From positions 45,582,706-45,646,705 of the forward strand of contig CM065299.1 in assembly GCA_032871835.1 (NCBI GenBank): DNA of 64,000 nucleotides, written 5' to 3'. Positions 11,121 through 22,589 of this stretch are shown here, one piece after another. The position numbers were made by a program, and so were the translations under genes. Source of the DNA: Dipteronia dyeriana (taxonomy: Eukaryota > Streptophyta > Magnoliopsida > Sapindales > Sapindaceae). The notes beneath the pieces are model-generated. The model worked only from the letters and a program-made list of their open reading frames with translations. It made no database searches and was not told the DNA's origin. Position 1 is the stretch's first letter. Every line of letters begins with the position of its first letter.

Positions 11121-11424
11121 ATCTCTTTCAGAGACATCAATATATCGACAGTAGTCTCCATTCCTTCATTTTGTTATTGCTACACGTTGGAGATGGTGGC
11201 CATAATGTAGCATTTAGCCATCTCATATGAAGACTTCCACTGCTGATACTCGTCTCTTTGCTCCTCAATAGATTCATTTTTAGGGTGGTTGGTGGTTTAG
11301 GAATAGACAGAACGAACTTATGTTTTTTAGCTTCCAACAAAAACCCAATTTTCATTTTCCATGTGACATAATTATCATCGGTAAAAGTATTATCCTGTAG
11401 GAAGTTGATTAGGGATAGGGTCAT
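11121..11424 (-). pseudogene. gag: Cop-A copy 1 gag, N-terminal fragment
   Basis: Starting at ATG 11424, the first 95 or so codons of Cop-A gag are open: INFLQDN, then DDNYVTWKMKIGFLLEAKKHKF and a Pro-rich KPPTT segment. Comparison with copy 2 (42485-42786) shows it ends at the MMSL motif, where the Sir-B foldback begins. The zinc knuckle and protease are lost. Confidence 0.85.
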
Positions 11425-12244
11425 GATTTATTTATAATTACAAAAATTATATAAGAAAATAATCATGACAAAGCACATTCGATTATTTATCATGAATTAA
11501 ATAAAATAATTCTATCGTAAAATTCAATGGTGATCTAACACCCATAAAGGTCATGCCTCCTTTAGGAGGTCACACCATTTACGAGTTGGACTAGGTCCCA
11601 CCTAATTGTTAACATAATAACTAGCGTTTTCAATTTTAGCCTTGTAATTTATTAGCAAGAACTCTTGGGAGGATATTAATAAAATCACATTGAGTGTGTT
11701 AGTAAGTTATCGACCTTCAATATAATCCATCACGAATATCCCTTCTTTGGGAGTAGATATTGTTTGGGTTAATTGTCTAGTCTATCCTTGTAAGGAAGTA
11801 TCTTACTAAATTCCATCCACGAATACCCCTTGGGGGGTTATTACACAAAACATAAAGCTCAACTAAACTTGGAGGCCGTAGGTGTTCCAAAACACCTTCT
11901 CCCACTCCATTGTTTAAGGCGTGTGATCGAATTCAATAGAATGATTTACCAAGTTATCTAGATGCCAATTAGATACCTAAACCATTCAATGCATGTTCAT
12001 ACCAAAAGAGATATATGAGTGGCACTCCTATTCTATACGACATGTTATCAAACAATGACAAACACTGCAATATTTACCAAAATATAAATAGCTACAATTT
12101 TGGTCCATCCTAGAAAAGCAAGTAAATTACATATGTCTTAGAATATAAAAACTCCTTTCTTGGCGAACAAGTCTTCACGCGGCCATCGTTCGTTTGGACC
12201 CCTTGAAAGCCTCCCATGGGTGTGCGTATCCCACAACCCCGTAA

Positions 12245-12365
12245 AAAGCTGGCATGCGCAGCCCATGGCATCCATAGGGTTGCCATTCGCAGTCCATGGC
12301 ATCCTTAGGGCTGCCATATGCAGCCCTTGGCATCCATAGGGCTGCCTTGCGTAGCCCACGCCACA
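12245..12365 (-). repeat. Hairpin minisatellite in Cop-A leader, about 3.5 units
   Basis: A unit of about 31 bp of the form GCAGCCC(A/T)TGGCATCC(A/T)TAGGGCTGCC is repeated. Each unit can pair GGGCTGC with GCAGCCC. Copy 2 has two units (41585-41634) and copy 4 about two and a half (57715-57790). Confidence 0.8.
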
Positions 12366-12754
12366 ACAATCAAGGCTCGTGCTCATTTGCATGCACGATT
12401 GTTTCTGTAGCGCGCACAATACAAATCTTTTTCCTGTTGCTCACAATTCTTCAAACCTTCGAGTCTTCAATATTTGAATATATTACAGAAGAATTTTAAT
12501 TAATAAAATACTGCAATATTTTTAATACAATATAGGGGAGTTTTTTTTAATACAATATTTTTCTGCAGTATTTTTATTATAATAGCAAAATAAATAAATA
12601 AAAAAAACTTAGCAACTACAAAAAAGGAAATTATGGTGATGATATTGCACCATCTTGTTACAATCCCAAAAAAGAATAAATTAAAACTCTAGGACCAAAA
12701 ATGGGAAATAACAATCCACATATTAAAACATATATAAATCCATACATTCCAATG

Positions 12755-12758
<4 letters not shown>

Positions 12759-12786
<28 letters not shown>
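12759..12786. repeat. (TA)n microsatellite in Cop-A leader
   Basis: A pure TA run occupies the same leader position as those at 41203-41241 and 58112-58163. Confidence 0.95.
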
Positions 12787-12792
<6 letters not shown>

Positions 12793-12895
12793 TATGCGAA
12801 TACCTAGAGTGCCATCTCTTTCTAAAATATTCATATTAACAATAAAAAGAAAATATTCACGTACACATACATCAATTAATCAAGGGTACAACTAG

Positions 12896-12907
12896 GCTAT
12901 GATACAG
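12896..12907 (-). other. Primer-binding site of Cop-A copy 1
   Basis: The minus strand matches TGGTATCAGAGC (initiator tRNA-Met type) at 10 of 12 positions. It lies two bases from the 5' LTR end at 12910. Confidence 0.85.
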
Positions 12908-12909
12908 GT

Positions 12910-14898
12910 TGTAGGGAAAAGTCGGTTCAAAAAGCAGCGAAAGCGAAGAATTAGGGTTTGATATATTTTAAAAAAATCCCTTTAAAAGAAAGAACCTTAA
13001 CCCTAGATTATTTGACGTATCTTAAAGATATCGTACCTTTTAATCGTGACGATTGAACTAGCACCGAATTGAAACCGCAAGATCTTCCAATCCAGTCACG
13101 AACGTGAATCACCTAGAAGTGTAGGCTCCCTTTCTTTGAATTGTATTTCTGATAAAGGAAACAAACAAACTCTTTTTCTTTGTTAGTCACAATAATCCTC
13201 CAAGATAAAAACAAAGAACGTTATGTCACTTATGAATTATCAATCAATTAGATTGAAACTCGCTTGAACCTTGATTCGATGTTGTACACAAAACTTTTGA
13301 TGTAAAGGCTACTAGTGCACTATCGAAAACAAAACGTTCCTCTCTTCTCTTCTCCTTGGCCGAATTCAATACATAATATCTATGATTTGAATGAAGTTTT
13401 TGTTTTTACAACTATAAAAAAAAACAAATCAAAAAATTCTCACACCAAAAATTAGGTATTGGTCAAAATTCTATATAGGAGTATATATAGAAGTATATAT
13501 AGGTGGCTGAAAATCATCAAAATTTTGACTAAATCCTCTTAAAAAGAGGATTTCTTTTTAATTTAGGAGACCTAATCCTCTCCTAAGAAGGATTTACTTG
13601 ATGGACAAGAATCCTTTTCTTAAGAGGATTTACTTGGTGGGCAAGAATCCTTTCCTTAGGAGGATTTACTTGGTGACCAATAATCCTTTTCTAAGATGAA
13701 TTCTTTTCCACACCAAGACTCCTAATCCAACTCAAATAGTGTATCTACTCAATAACCAATTATTGAATATAATTAAATTGTGACTAAATTAAAACTTCAT
13801 AATTTGACTAATTGTCAGTTAAAGTTTTAATAGAAATCAAATACTTCCTAATTTGACTAGATAAATAAATTCCTATTATTTTTCTACTTATCAAATACAG
13901 TATTTGATACTTATCATATTACCAACAATAATATGATTATAGGAGACCATATCCTACTAGAAAAAAGAATTTGACTTTTAATTAAATAATTAAGTTATTA
14001 ATTAATTTTTATTTAATTAAATAATAAATACATAAGACTAATAAATAGTCCCTTGCCGCCCAAGCCTATATATATGGGCAAAATATAGTTTTTTTCTACT
14101 TTGTTAAATCCATTGGTCTTTAATAAAAGGTACACATGTGAACTACACCCGCTCATACTAAAAGAAACAAGTCCAAATACCTTAATAAAATTCTAGATGG
14201 ACCCAAAAATTGGTCCAGTAGAATATATCAAGTGATCCATGTAAGTTCGTGTGGATTAAGGAGATTGGCGGGCTATCTAAATGATGTCCTCTATATATCT
14301 GAATGATGTCCTCTATATATTAACAAATGAATACCACCAAACTATCGAGGATAAACTATGCTATATAATCGTACTCATTGATAGCTAAAATGATAACACT
14401 TGCAACCATAAGTCGATCATTTATCTCAGGAATGAGATAGACTCTCTGATTGTCTTCAAGTGAAATTTTTTATCCATTGACAGTTCTGGATAAAGTATTT
14501 CACTATGATCCTATTCAATGCACCCAGTGAACTAGATTCTTTTGCTCTAAGATACCACACTTTGATGATTTCAGACTCATCATAACACATTTGAACATAT
14601 TCAAATGCTAGCGAAAGAATCTACAAATTTAATGAGATGAAGGCGCCCATCCTTTATCTTAAGTTCTGAATATTATTCAATACTAACTAAAGAATTGTGT
14701 CTACCTCATACATATCTAGATGTACAAACAATTCTTCTTTTCTCATAGTCTTTTGACATTATGATTATTTACTTTTGACAATTATAATAATTTAACTATA
14801 AATGCTATAAGATTTGTTAAACTAGAAATCACTATTATTAATATGAAAAGATTGTCAAATACATTATTACACTCTTGCTATGGAGCATAATCCCAACA
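12910..14898 (-). repeat. Cop-A copy 1 5' LTR, internally deleted
   Basis: The LTR runs from TGTAGGGAAAA to TCCCAACA, 1989 bp. It is about 435 bp shorter than its partner (net of the MITE), with the deletion point at about 14280. There a 22-bp unit beginning ATGATGTCCTC is duplicated in tandem (14281-14302 and 14303 onward). Confidence 0.9.
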
Positions 14899-15059
14899 AA
14901 TATAAGAGAGATAGGGATAGAGAAAATTGACACAAGGTAAACCTTCAAAGAGGAAACATCAACGGGTTAGCAACCACCGGAAAACATAGTCAACTAGTAG
15001 ATAAGACAAGTGCATTCTCTCAAGTGACCCCTTCACCTTGAAACTACCCTTATATCCTA

Positions 15060-15330
15060 CTCAATGAATATGTCACCTCCTTGCTAACATTCAGAGGCCT
15101 CACACCTCTTATCAAGACTTCCTTGCTCAACATTTCGTGGTCTCCCACCTCTTGTCGAGACTTCCTTGCTCAACATTCCAAGGTCTCCCACCTCTTGTCG
15201 AGACTTCCATTGCACAAGTCAAAGACTCCCTCTAAGACATGAGACTTCCGCTTGCACAAACGAAAGACTCACTTAAAGGAATATGACTTTTACTTGGTCA
15301 ACAAATCATAGACCTCACACCTATTGTCAA
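15060..15330. repeat. Tandem repeats in Sir-B LTR
   Basis: At least four related units of TCACACCTCTTGTCGAGACTTCC type are spaced 55-60 bp apart. They are colinear with 35360-35620 in Sir-B copy 2. Confidence 0.8.
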
Positions 15331-16230
15331 GACTTCCTTCGTACAAAGGCATCTATGTGATCATGAATGCAGAACATAAACAAGCACGCAACATAAAAAA
15401 TGATGATCAACAAATTCTATAGAAAATACTAGACATATGCATGAATGCACATAACAAATGTAGTCTAGTCAATCATGCATGATTAATACATCTAGATCAT
15501 GTAAAAGATGTTCAACATTAATTACAGCCTAGATACATGTATAGATCTAAAACTTTAATTACAAGATACATTCAATTACTACATGATCAAGTTTTAATCA
15601 CATATACGAAACATGTTATAAAGCATATTATACTTATAAAATCAATCAAGCACATTAATAGCTCAAAGAACAACAAAGTATGTACTATATAGAGAGATCG
15701 GCCATGAGAGAGCCTAATACTTGTGGGGAACTATTTTTCACAAAATCAATCAATCAAAAATCATCAAATAGTAATGGAATCAAAGCTTGCACAATACAAT
15801 CCCAAAAATGTTAAAACATATACAAATAAAAACCTAACTCAATTTGTGAGATTTCAATTGATACTCAATCTATCTTTAAATGAGTTAGAAACTCAAATCA
15901 AAAAAATCACAAGACACATATATATATTGAAGAAGAAAACCCAAGGCAATTAACCAAGTTTGAAAAGAAAACTTTGAGTGAAAACCAATACCTTAGTTGA
16001 TTTGATACAGTCCCATTTTTGTAAGGACTGACTCCAAAATCAGCAGTAAAATTAACTCAAACCTTTAGAAAAAAGATGGAGGATTAATAGAAAAACACTC
16101 TCAACTTTGAATTACTCAAATTGGAGTTCAAATGAAGAAGTTATGGTGTTTGGAAAGTGAGAAAATTCGAGAGAAAATTCTGCACTCGAATTTTGAATCT
16201 CATCTTAGAATGAAAAGTGAGAGGGAAAAG

Positions 16231-16240
16231 ATATATAAAG
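16231..16240 (-). promoter_or_regulatory. Candidate TATA region of Sir-B LTR
   Basis: The minus strand reads CTTTATATAT within a purine/pyrimidine-skewed stretch. It lies about 107 bp downstream, in element sense, of the conserved palindrome. Copy 2 has a weaker TTTAAAA at the equivalent place (about 36317). Confidence 0.35.
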
Positions 16241-16346
16241 GAGAGGGAAAAAAATACATGTGAAATGACCAAAAGGGCATGAAAACACCAAGCACACTTG
16301 CTGCCCGAGATGGTATGTGGGAATCTCAAGGCAGCAAGCATTCTTG

Positions 16347-16373
16347 CCCGAGATGGCCACGCGCCATCTCGGG
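16347..16373. promoter_or_regulatory. Perfect palindrome in Sir-B LTR
   Basis: CCCGAGATGGC and GCCATCTCGGG form an 11-bp inverted repeat around a 5-base CACGC centre. A half-site, CCCGAGATGG, lies about 45 bp away. Sir-B copy 2 keeps the palindrome with one mismatch (36411-36437) and also the half-site. Confidence 0.8.
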
Positions 16374-17089
16374 AAAGAGTGCTTGGTTGCACTTCGTTTC
16401 CTCGAGAGTTTCCTTCACGTTATATGACTGTTCTCTGGCCTCCGAACTCGGAATTCGAATCTACTTGCGGATTACGAACCATAACTCTCTAACGGACATG
16501 GAAATATAAGATACTCCACCTAGAAAATAAGAATTCAACTTGATATATGAATACAAAGACAGTGTATGCAACAAGACTAGAAAGTATCATATCTTTTGTC
16601 TCAGAAATTGAAATTGAAAGTGTGAGTAACCAAAGTGTTTGGAACTCAATCAAGAATGATTTAAGACTAAAATCAAGTTCAATATCCATGTTTTACAAAT
16701 ATATACACATACAAACACAATTCACACTAGAATGTAAACTACATAGACATAGTCTCCAATCATGCATTTTCCAAAACATGTTACTTTCATACCAATGCAC
16801 GAGCATTCAACTTTAAGTGTGTGAATGTGTTATAAATAGGGCATATCGATGCAGGGACACATATGAATGAATTGTTTGTGTGCCTAAGCCTTGTAAGTGA
16901 AAGATATGATCTTAATATACCTTTGTAGAACCATATAACATCATTTCTCATTGAAGACTTTGTACTTGCTTTGACTAGTTGTTATTCCTTCGTTGAAGCT
17001 TGAATCATCATGAACCTAAACAACTAAATCATTACAAGTAAATATCATTTGGATATGGAATTAATGCCAACATAATCTAAAACCTAACA

Positions 17090-18770
17090 CATTCCATAAC
17101 CCAAAAGGCATACGACGGTAGGCAAAGGTACCAAAAGGAAAAGTGAATATTGTCTTCTCTTGGTCCTTAGGTGCTGTGGGATCTGGCTATAAGAATAACC
17201 ATCAATAAAATAATTAAATGCATGAACAACTAACCTCTCTAACATCTGATCTATTAAGGGAAGAGGAAAAGATCTTTCATAGTGGAGACATTCAACTTAT
17301 GGTAGTCAATGCAAACACACCACCCAATTTGCATTCGGATGGGGACGAACTCATTATTATTGTTCTTGACTATTGTAATACAAGACTTTTTAGGCACAAC
17401 CTGAATAAGACCTACCCAAAGACAATTAGAGATTGGGTAAATGATACCCACACCTAAGAGCTTAATCACTTCAGCTCTTACAACCTCTTTCATATTTGGG
17501 TTTAGTCTCTTTTGGGACTCACGGGAGGGTTTGACGTTATCTTCTAAATGAATCATATGCATGCGCACTGACGGACTAATACCCATAATGTCAGCTATTG
17601 TCCAACCTATAGCTTCTTCTTGCTCCCTAAGTACACTAGTGAGCTTAACTTCCTGTTCATTTTCTAAATCAGATGCTATGATAACAGGTAAGGTTTCAAA
17701 ATTCCCTAAAAACCACATATTTCAATGTATCAGGGAGAGGTTTCAATTCTAACTTGGGTGGTTTCTCTACAGATAGGATAGGTATGGACTCAGAAGGTGG
17801 AAGAGGTTTTATTTTGGCTTTCCATTTGTCAGTATTCATTAACAGAGTAGATTCTAACAAAGAATTCACCTCACTAACTACACTGTCTTTATCGAAATCC
17901 ACGCTATACATCTCTATAAAGGATCATCATAGGATGAATGCCTAAAGGAATCATGGACAACACTATCAAAAAAATTAACCTCACATAAATCATTATGATC
18001 TAGAGGTTGTTGACAAACATTGAACACATTGAGTTCTATAGTCATATTCCCAAAAGAAAGTTTCATGACTCTATTACAATAATTAATCATCCTGTTGGAG
18101 GTGGCCAGGAAAGGTCATTCTAAAATCACAGTAATCTGAGCACTAACATCCTTTACGGGTTGAATGTCTAAGGAAATAACGTCCACAAGAAAGTAAAACT
18201 TATCAACCATGATCAAAACATCCTCTACGGTACCCCTAGGAATTTTGACAGACCTTTCAGCTAGCTGAAGTCTCATAGGGGTGAGTCTAAGTTCTCCTAA
18301 TCCTAATTGCACATACACAGAATATGGTAACAAATTAACACTTACACCTAAGTCAAGTAAGGACCCATTAATTACATGGTCACCTATAACACAAGAAATG
18401 GTAAGATATCCAGGATCCTTATACTGGACATGAGTTTTCATTTGGATTATGAAACTCACCCACTCAGTCAAACATGTTGTTATAAAAACATTGGTTTTTC
18501 TTTTCACTGTAAAAAGATCTTTCAAGAATTTAGCATAAGTAGGCACTTGCTGAATAGCATCAAGAAATGTGATGTTTATTCTAACTTGCTTAAATACCTC
18601 CAGAACATCACTATATGGTGTGCCTTTATTTAATGAAATAAGTGTCTGTGGGAGAGGGGCTTTAGGGATATAAGGTGTAGTAGGCAAATCTGACTCTAGT
18701 GACTCTCTAGAATTAGGTTTCTCAACTACTTTCTCCTCACTAAGCTCACAATCTAATTCTAGCCTGGGAC
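17090..18770 (-). pseudogene. pol: Athila-like gypsy protease and RT start
   Basis: This is minus-strand pol of a second gypsy lineage. 18855-18115 contains a retropepsin with LLDLGVSVNLLPYSVY, the Athila-style DLG active site, preceded by a PRLELDC/KAPLPQTL linker. 17911-17696 is the linker before RT. 17718-17254 holds an RT start with QVVPKKS, VCIDYHKLN and KDLFLFP. The frame then changes, and recognisable RT motifs (FIDGYS, MPFGLWN) continue to 17090. There the sequence stops at the Sir-B LTR end, so Sir-B inserted into this RT. The first 30 codons or so of the 18855 frame are GC-rich and probably belong to the neighbouring Tat-1. The YxDD motif and everything after it are missing. Confidence 0.82.
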
Positions 18771-18879
18771 CTACCCATCGGGAGCTATCTCGGAATAGAA
18801 TGGGACTCCCAACCTCGATCCCGGATAGGTTAGGGCCCATGCCCCCCATTCCCAAAGCGATGCCACGCTACCAACCCGG

Positions 18880-20428
18880 GCAAGTCAAATCCGCGGTGGA
18901 CGTCCTTCCCTGAGAGCGGGGAGAGTTTCTCCACCCAACGACTTTGAAGAGGGAAGCTCGAAGTAGGGAAGAAGAAAGTCAGCAAAGCCTCCGAGTAGAC
19001 CCCCTTCGAAGAAGGAACCTGGTAGAGGTTGCCAGTTCGTCAGAAGGATCCGATGGCGAAGAAACTAAGATCATCTTAAGGAAATCCGAAAGCAAACGCC
19101 TGAGGGACCAGTTGGCAGAGCTTCAGAAGGAGCTCCAATTGATGAAGAAGGGGAAATACAAGGAGGACAAGAAAGATCCTCTAAGTGAAACGAATGCTCC
19201 CCTCACCAGAAGGATCCGGGAGGCGGAGCTCCCACTAAGTTTAAAATGTCAACTGACAGATTCTCCAGGACCGAGGATCCCAGAGCCACTTAGAAAGTTT
19301 TATTCAACAGATGGAGGTCAAAAGCACAACCAGGGCCGCTATATGTCGAATGTTCTCCACTACGCTCACAGATTACGCTAAAACCTGGTTTAGGAAACTA
19401 CCTGTCAGTAGTGTTGATTTCCTCACCAAGCTATCGACCGATTTCTGCTCACAATTCTAAGGAGTTAAGCCCCGATTGAATGACCCAATCGATCTACAGT
19501 AAGTAATCCAGGAGAGAGGGGAAACCCTCCGGGCTTATGTCCAGCGTTTCCACTAGGAAGTCATCCAGATGGGAATCTTCATCGAGAAAGTAACCCTCGC
19601 CAACTTTAGAAGGAACCTGTGGGCGGGTAAGCTTTTCTGATCCTTTGCCAAGAGACCTCAAGAAACTTACCAAGAAGCCTATGATCAGGCACTAGAGCAG
19701 ATTGAGGTCGACGAACAACTTAAGGTCAAAATGGAACACGATGATATGAGAGCCGTAAAGCGACAAACGAAGGAAGCCCCAGACCCGAGCAAGCTCAGAA
19801 AAGCCAGAACAAACCCCCCAATGAGTCGACATACCTTTTCCCCTTTTCTCAACCCAAATTGGAAAGGAATCTAGAAAACTGAACTCCACCGAAAGCTTCA
19901 CTACCTTCCAGGATAGTGGCCCCAATAGGGCGAGATGAAAGGGGTACGATCATTACACTCTCTTAAATGTATCCCGTGAAATAGTCTATCTCCCCATTCT
20001 GGATAAGGGTTTGCTACAAAAGCCCACTCCCATAAAAGCTCCGATCGATAAGAGAAATTGCTATAAATATTGTGACTTTCACGAGGACGTGGGGCACAAC
20101 ACTTTAGATCGTTACAACGTGCGGAATCAGATTGAGGCTTTGATAAGAGGAGGATGTTTGGTGGAATTCTTACACCAAGTCAGGGAGAACATTCAGGCTG
20201 GAAGGGAAGTGCAAGCCGAGATCCGAGAGCATGCCGAGAAAAGAAAGGGAGAGCAGGCAGACCTAATGCAACGGATTCAGATAGTACATACTTTCAGTGG
20301 GGCCCTACTCTGGTTGGCACCTCCAATAGTTCCAGGAAAAACCATGCTAGAAAATTCCCTCATAAGGACAGAGGGCGGGATATCTTTAAGGTCAACCAGA
20401 GATCGACAAACCCCTCTCAGCTGTCATT
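18880..20428 (+). pseudogene. gag: Tat-1 gag
   Basis: 18944-19381 opens with a charged N-terminus and a coiled coil (RLRDQLAELQKELQLMKK). It then has the Tat hallmark NAPLTRRIREAELP, after which the frame slips. The capsid continues in another frame with DYAKTWFRKL and a run to about 19700, with several stops. 20011-20430 carries a nucleocapsid-like module, YCDFHEDVGHNTLDRYNVR, followed by IEALIRGGCLVEFL, typical of Tat gag just before protease. At least four frame changes and stops make the gene non-functional. Confidence 0.82.
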
Positions 20429-20869
20429 GATCATTTTCACTGAAGCGGATGTCTACAGCATCGTGCAGCCTCATGATGACCTCATGGTGATCATAGTACA
20501 GATTGCTAACTACATGGTCCACCGTGTACTTGTCGACACAGGTAGCAGTGTTGACGTCCTATTTAAAGATACCTTGGAAAAGCTAAACTTGAAACAGTGG
20601 TGCTACAATAGCTGTACTACCCTGCTATATGGGTTCACTGGGACTCAATCACACCCGTGGGATCCAAAATCCTACCAGTGATCATCGGAGCGACATCTCT
20701 CCAGCAGAATATCATGACAGACTTCGTGGTAGTGGATACCCTATCGGCCTATAATGTAATATTAGGGAGGCCATTTTTATCATCGTTGAAAGGGGTCTTT
20801 TCCATTTGCCACAACGTCCTGAAGTTCCCAGTAGGAGACAAGGTGGGGGAAGTTCAGGGTGATCGATAA
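20429..20869 (+). pseudogene. pol: Tat-1 aspartic protease
   Basis: This is a retropepsin that would cut the polyprotein. The first part, ending near 20681, has HRVLVDTGSSVDVLFKDTL with the DTG active site intact (20535-20543). The second part, 20657-20869, has VVVDTLSAYNVILGRPFL and a conserved KFPVGDKVGEVQGDR end. The two parts are in different frames, so one small indel near 20650 separates them. Confidence 0.87.
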
Positions 20870-20986
20870 GCAGTCAGAAGATGCTACGTATTATCGGCCA
20901 ACCCAACGAATCTAGCAAAACAAATCGTCCAGGTGACAACGATCCAAGACAGGGCATCCCCTGTATTAAACCTAGAAGATGTAGGG

Positions 20987-22560
20987 TCCACCAATCATCC
21001 TAAAGACAACCTCATAATGCTTGACAGGGAGGAACAGAGAAGGGAATGGGCCAACGGCCATCTAGTGGATAAGTTAGAAGAGATTCCAGTCTGAGTGGGC
21101 GATCTCTCAAAGGTTGTCAAAATCAGAGCCACCCTTGAACCGGGAGTGAAATAGGGTTTAATCAAGCTCCTCACAGAGTTCAACGACATTTTTGCTTGGA
21201 GTCATGGTGAGATGCCAGGGAACCCGATGACATTGGCTATTCATCGGCTGGTAATGGATCCGACCTTCAAACCTATTAAACAAAAAATGTGCCACTTTAA
21301 CACCGAAAGAAATGCTACGATTCAAGAAGAGGTGGAAAAATTGACCCGGACGGGCTTCATCCGAGAACCATGTTATCCTGAGTGGATCTCCAACGTGGTC
21401 ATGCTCACAAAGGCAAATGGAAAGTGGCGCATGTGTGTTGATTATACCGACCTCGGCCCGAAGAACAACTTCCCTCTACCAAAAATTGATTAGCTAGTTG
21501 ACTCTACCTCCAGAAACAAGCTCTTGAGCTTCATGGATGCATTTTTAGGGTACAATCAAATTATGATGCACCCCGCAGACCAGGAAAAGACCAGTTTCAT
21601 CACAGCGTGAGGTTTGTACTGCTATAAGGTGATGCCCTTTGGGCTCAAGAACGCTGGAGCTATATATCAGCGGCTAGTCAATCAGTTGTTCAAGCCCAAA
21701 ATCAGGAGGTCGATAGAGGTGTATATCGATGACATGATCACCAAGTCTTTAACCTCGGAAGGCCATCTGGGCAACCTTCGTAGAACTTTTATGATCCTAA
21801 GGGAGAACCAAATGAGATTGAACCCTTCTAAATGCGCCTTTGGGGTCACTGCAGGGCAGTTTCTGGTCATCATGGCTCATGAGAGAGGCATAGAGGCCAA
21901 CCCGGAAACGATCATGGCTATCCTGGATCTAGAATGCCCCACGTCTCTTAAACAGGTTCAAGCCTTGACCGGGCAGGTAGCAGTGCTCAATAGGTTCATC
22001 TCTTGGTCTACAGACAATTGTCTCCCATTCTTCAAAGCTATCAAGCAGGGAAGAAACATGAAATGGGATCAAGAGAGTGAACAAGCTTTTCAATCGTTGA
22101 AAAAATACCTGTCAAGCCCTCCACTGCTGGTTAAGCAAAGTTTTGGAGAAGAGCTTCAAATCTACTTGGCCGTTTTAGAAACCGCCATAAGCGGGGCCTT
22201 AGTCAAGGATTGCGGGGATAGGGTCCAAAAGCCTATTTACTACGTAAGTCACGCTCTAACCAAGCCCGAAAAGCACTATACCTTGTTGGAGAAGCTCCCT
22301 TATGCCTTAATGACCTCGGCAAGGAAGCTTCGTCTCTACTTCCACGTCCATTCAATAGCAGTGGTGACAGACCAACCCCTCTATCAATTCTTACAAAGGC
22401 CAGATGTTTCCAGAAGGCTGGTTTTATGGGCCCTAGAGCTTACCCAGTTTGATTTAAGATACAAGCCTAGGACTGCAATAAAAGCTCAGGCACTAGCATA
22501 CTTTGTAGCAGAGCTCTCAATACCTTCAGGCCAAGCAACCCCCGCGGTAACAGATGTAGC
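20987..22560 (+). pseudogene. pol: Tat-1 reverse transcriptase and first RNase H
   Basis: 20987-21211 is a frame-broken linker (EEQRREWANGH-like). RT proper starts in 21212-21493 with TGFIREPCYPEWISNVVM, KANGKWRMCVDYTDL and FPLPKID. After a stop at 21494 it continues SFMDAFLGYNQIMM, and after another stop into the 447-codon frame from 21614, with MPFGLKNAGAIYQRL and the active site YIDD at 21722-21733. Connection and retroviral-type RNase H follow to about 22500 (PIYYVSHALTKPEKHYTLLEK, VVTDQPL). The first catalytic Asp of this RNase H is not clear (IYLAVLETAISGAL where DAS is usual). This is the longest open frame in the window. Confidence 0.9.
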
Positions 22561-22589
22561 CCCTGAGAGGATTCAAGAATCTGACAGCT

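Larger units (their letters stand above)
11425..12895 (-). other. Cop-A copy 1 5' leader (no gene)
   Basis: This is non-coding leader between primer-binding site and gag, colinear with 41071-42484 of copy 2. It holds the GC-rich hairpin minisatellite (about 12245-12365) and a TA microsatellite (12759-12786). Short reading frames inside are translations of repeats. Confidence 0.85.
4231..14898 (-). mobile_element. Cop-A copy 1, full-length but defective copia element
   Basis: This is a minus-strand LTR retrotransposon bounded by a perfect 5-bp target duplication, AATAT (4226-4230 and 14899-14903). Order on the minus strand: 5' LTR (14898-12910), primer-binding site, leader, gag start, a replaced segment (11120-9940), integrase, RT, RNase H, polypurine tract, 3' LTR (7449-4231). 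The host is the Sir-B copy 1 LTR, which reads through cleanly when the element is removed. Long LTRs beginning TGTTGGGATTATGC suggest the Angela lineage, which is an inference. All coding parts are broken, so the element cannot move on its own. Confidence 0.93.
14904..17089 (-). mobile_element. Sir-B copy 1 5' LTR, second piece
   Basis: This continues the LTR interrupted at 4230 and runs to the terminal CCTAACA at 17089 (element start TGTTAGGTTTTAG on the minus strand). It holds degenerate tandem repeats with CTTGTCGAGACTTCC (15060-15330), an 11-bp perfect palindrome (16347-16373) and an AT-rich core-promoter candidate (16231-16240). There is no coding sequence. Copies of the last 370 bp occur at 28866-29286 and 36800-37224. 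Confidence 0.9.

Noticed and set aside
11121..11133. CTTTCAGAGACA after the LTR-like edge at 11120 looked like a decayed primer-binding site.
   Set aside because: It aligns with Cop-A gag codons in the same register as 42769-42786, so it is host gag and not a primer site of the inserted LTR piece.
12138..12419. A 93-codon minus frame rich in Ala, Met and Gly, possibly a short secreted peptide.
   Set aside because: It is the hairpin minisatellite of the Cop-A leader read through in one frame. The equivalent frames at 41449-41798 differ.
15060..15330. Regularly spaced repeats that could suggest a CRISPR-like array or a satellite.
   Set aside because: Units are degenerate, spacers are not unique, and the block recurs at the same place in every Sir-B LTR of a plant genome.
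19692..19925. A minus-strand frame in Tat-1 gag and similar short frames across pol regions.
   Set aside because: They are shadows of gag or pol on the other strand, without start context or domain.
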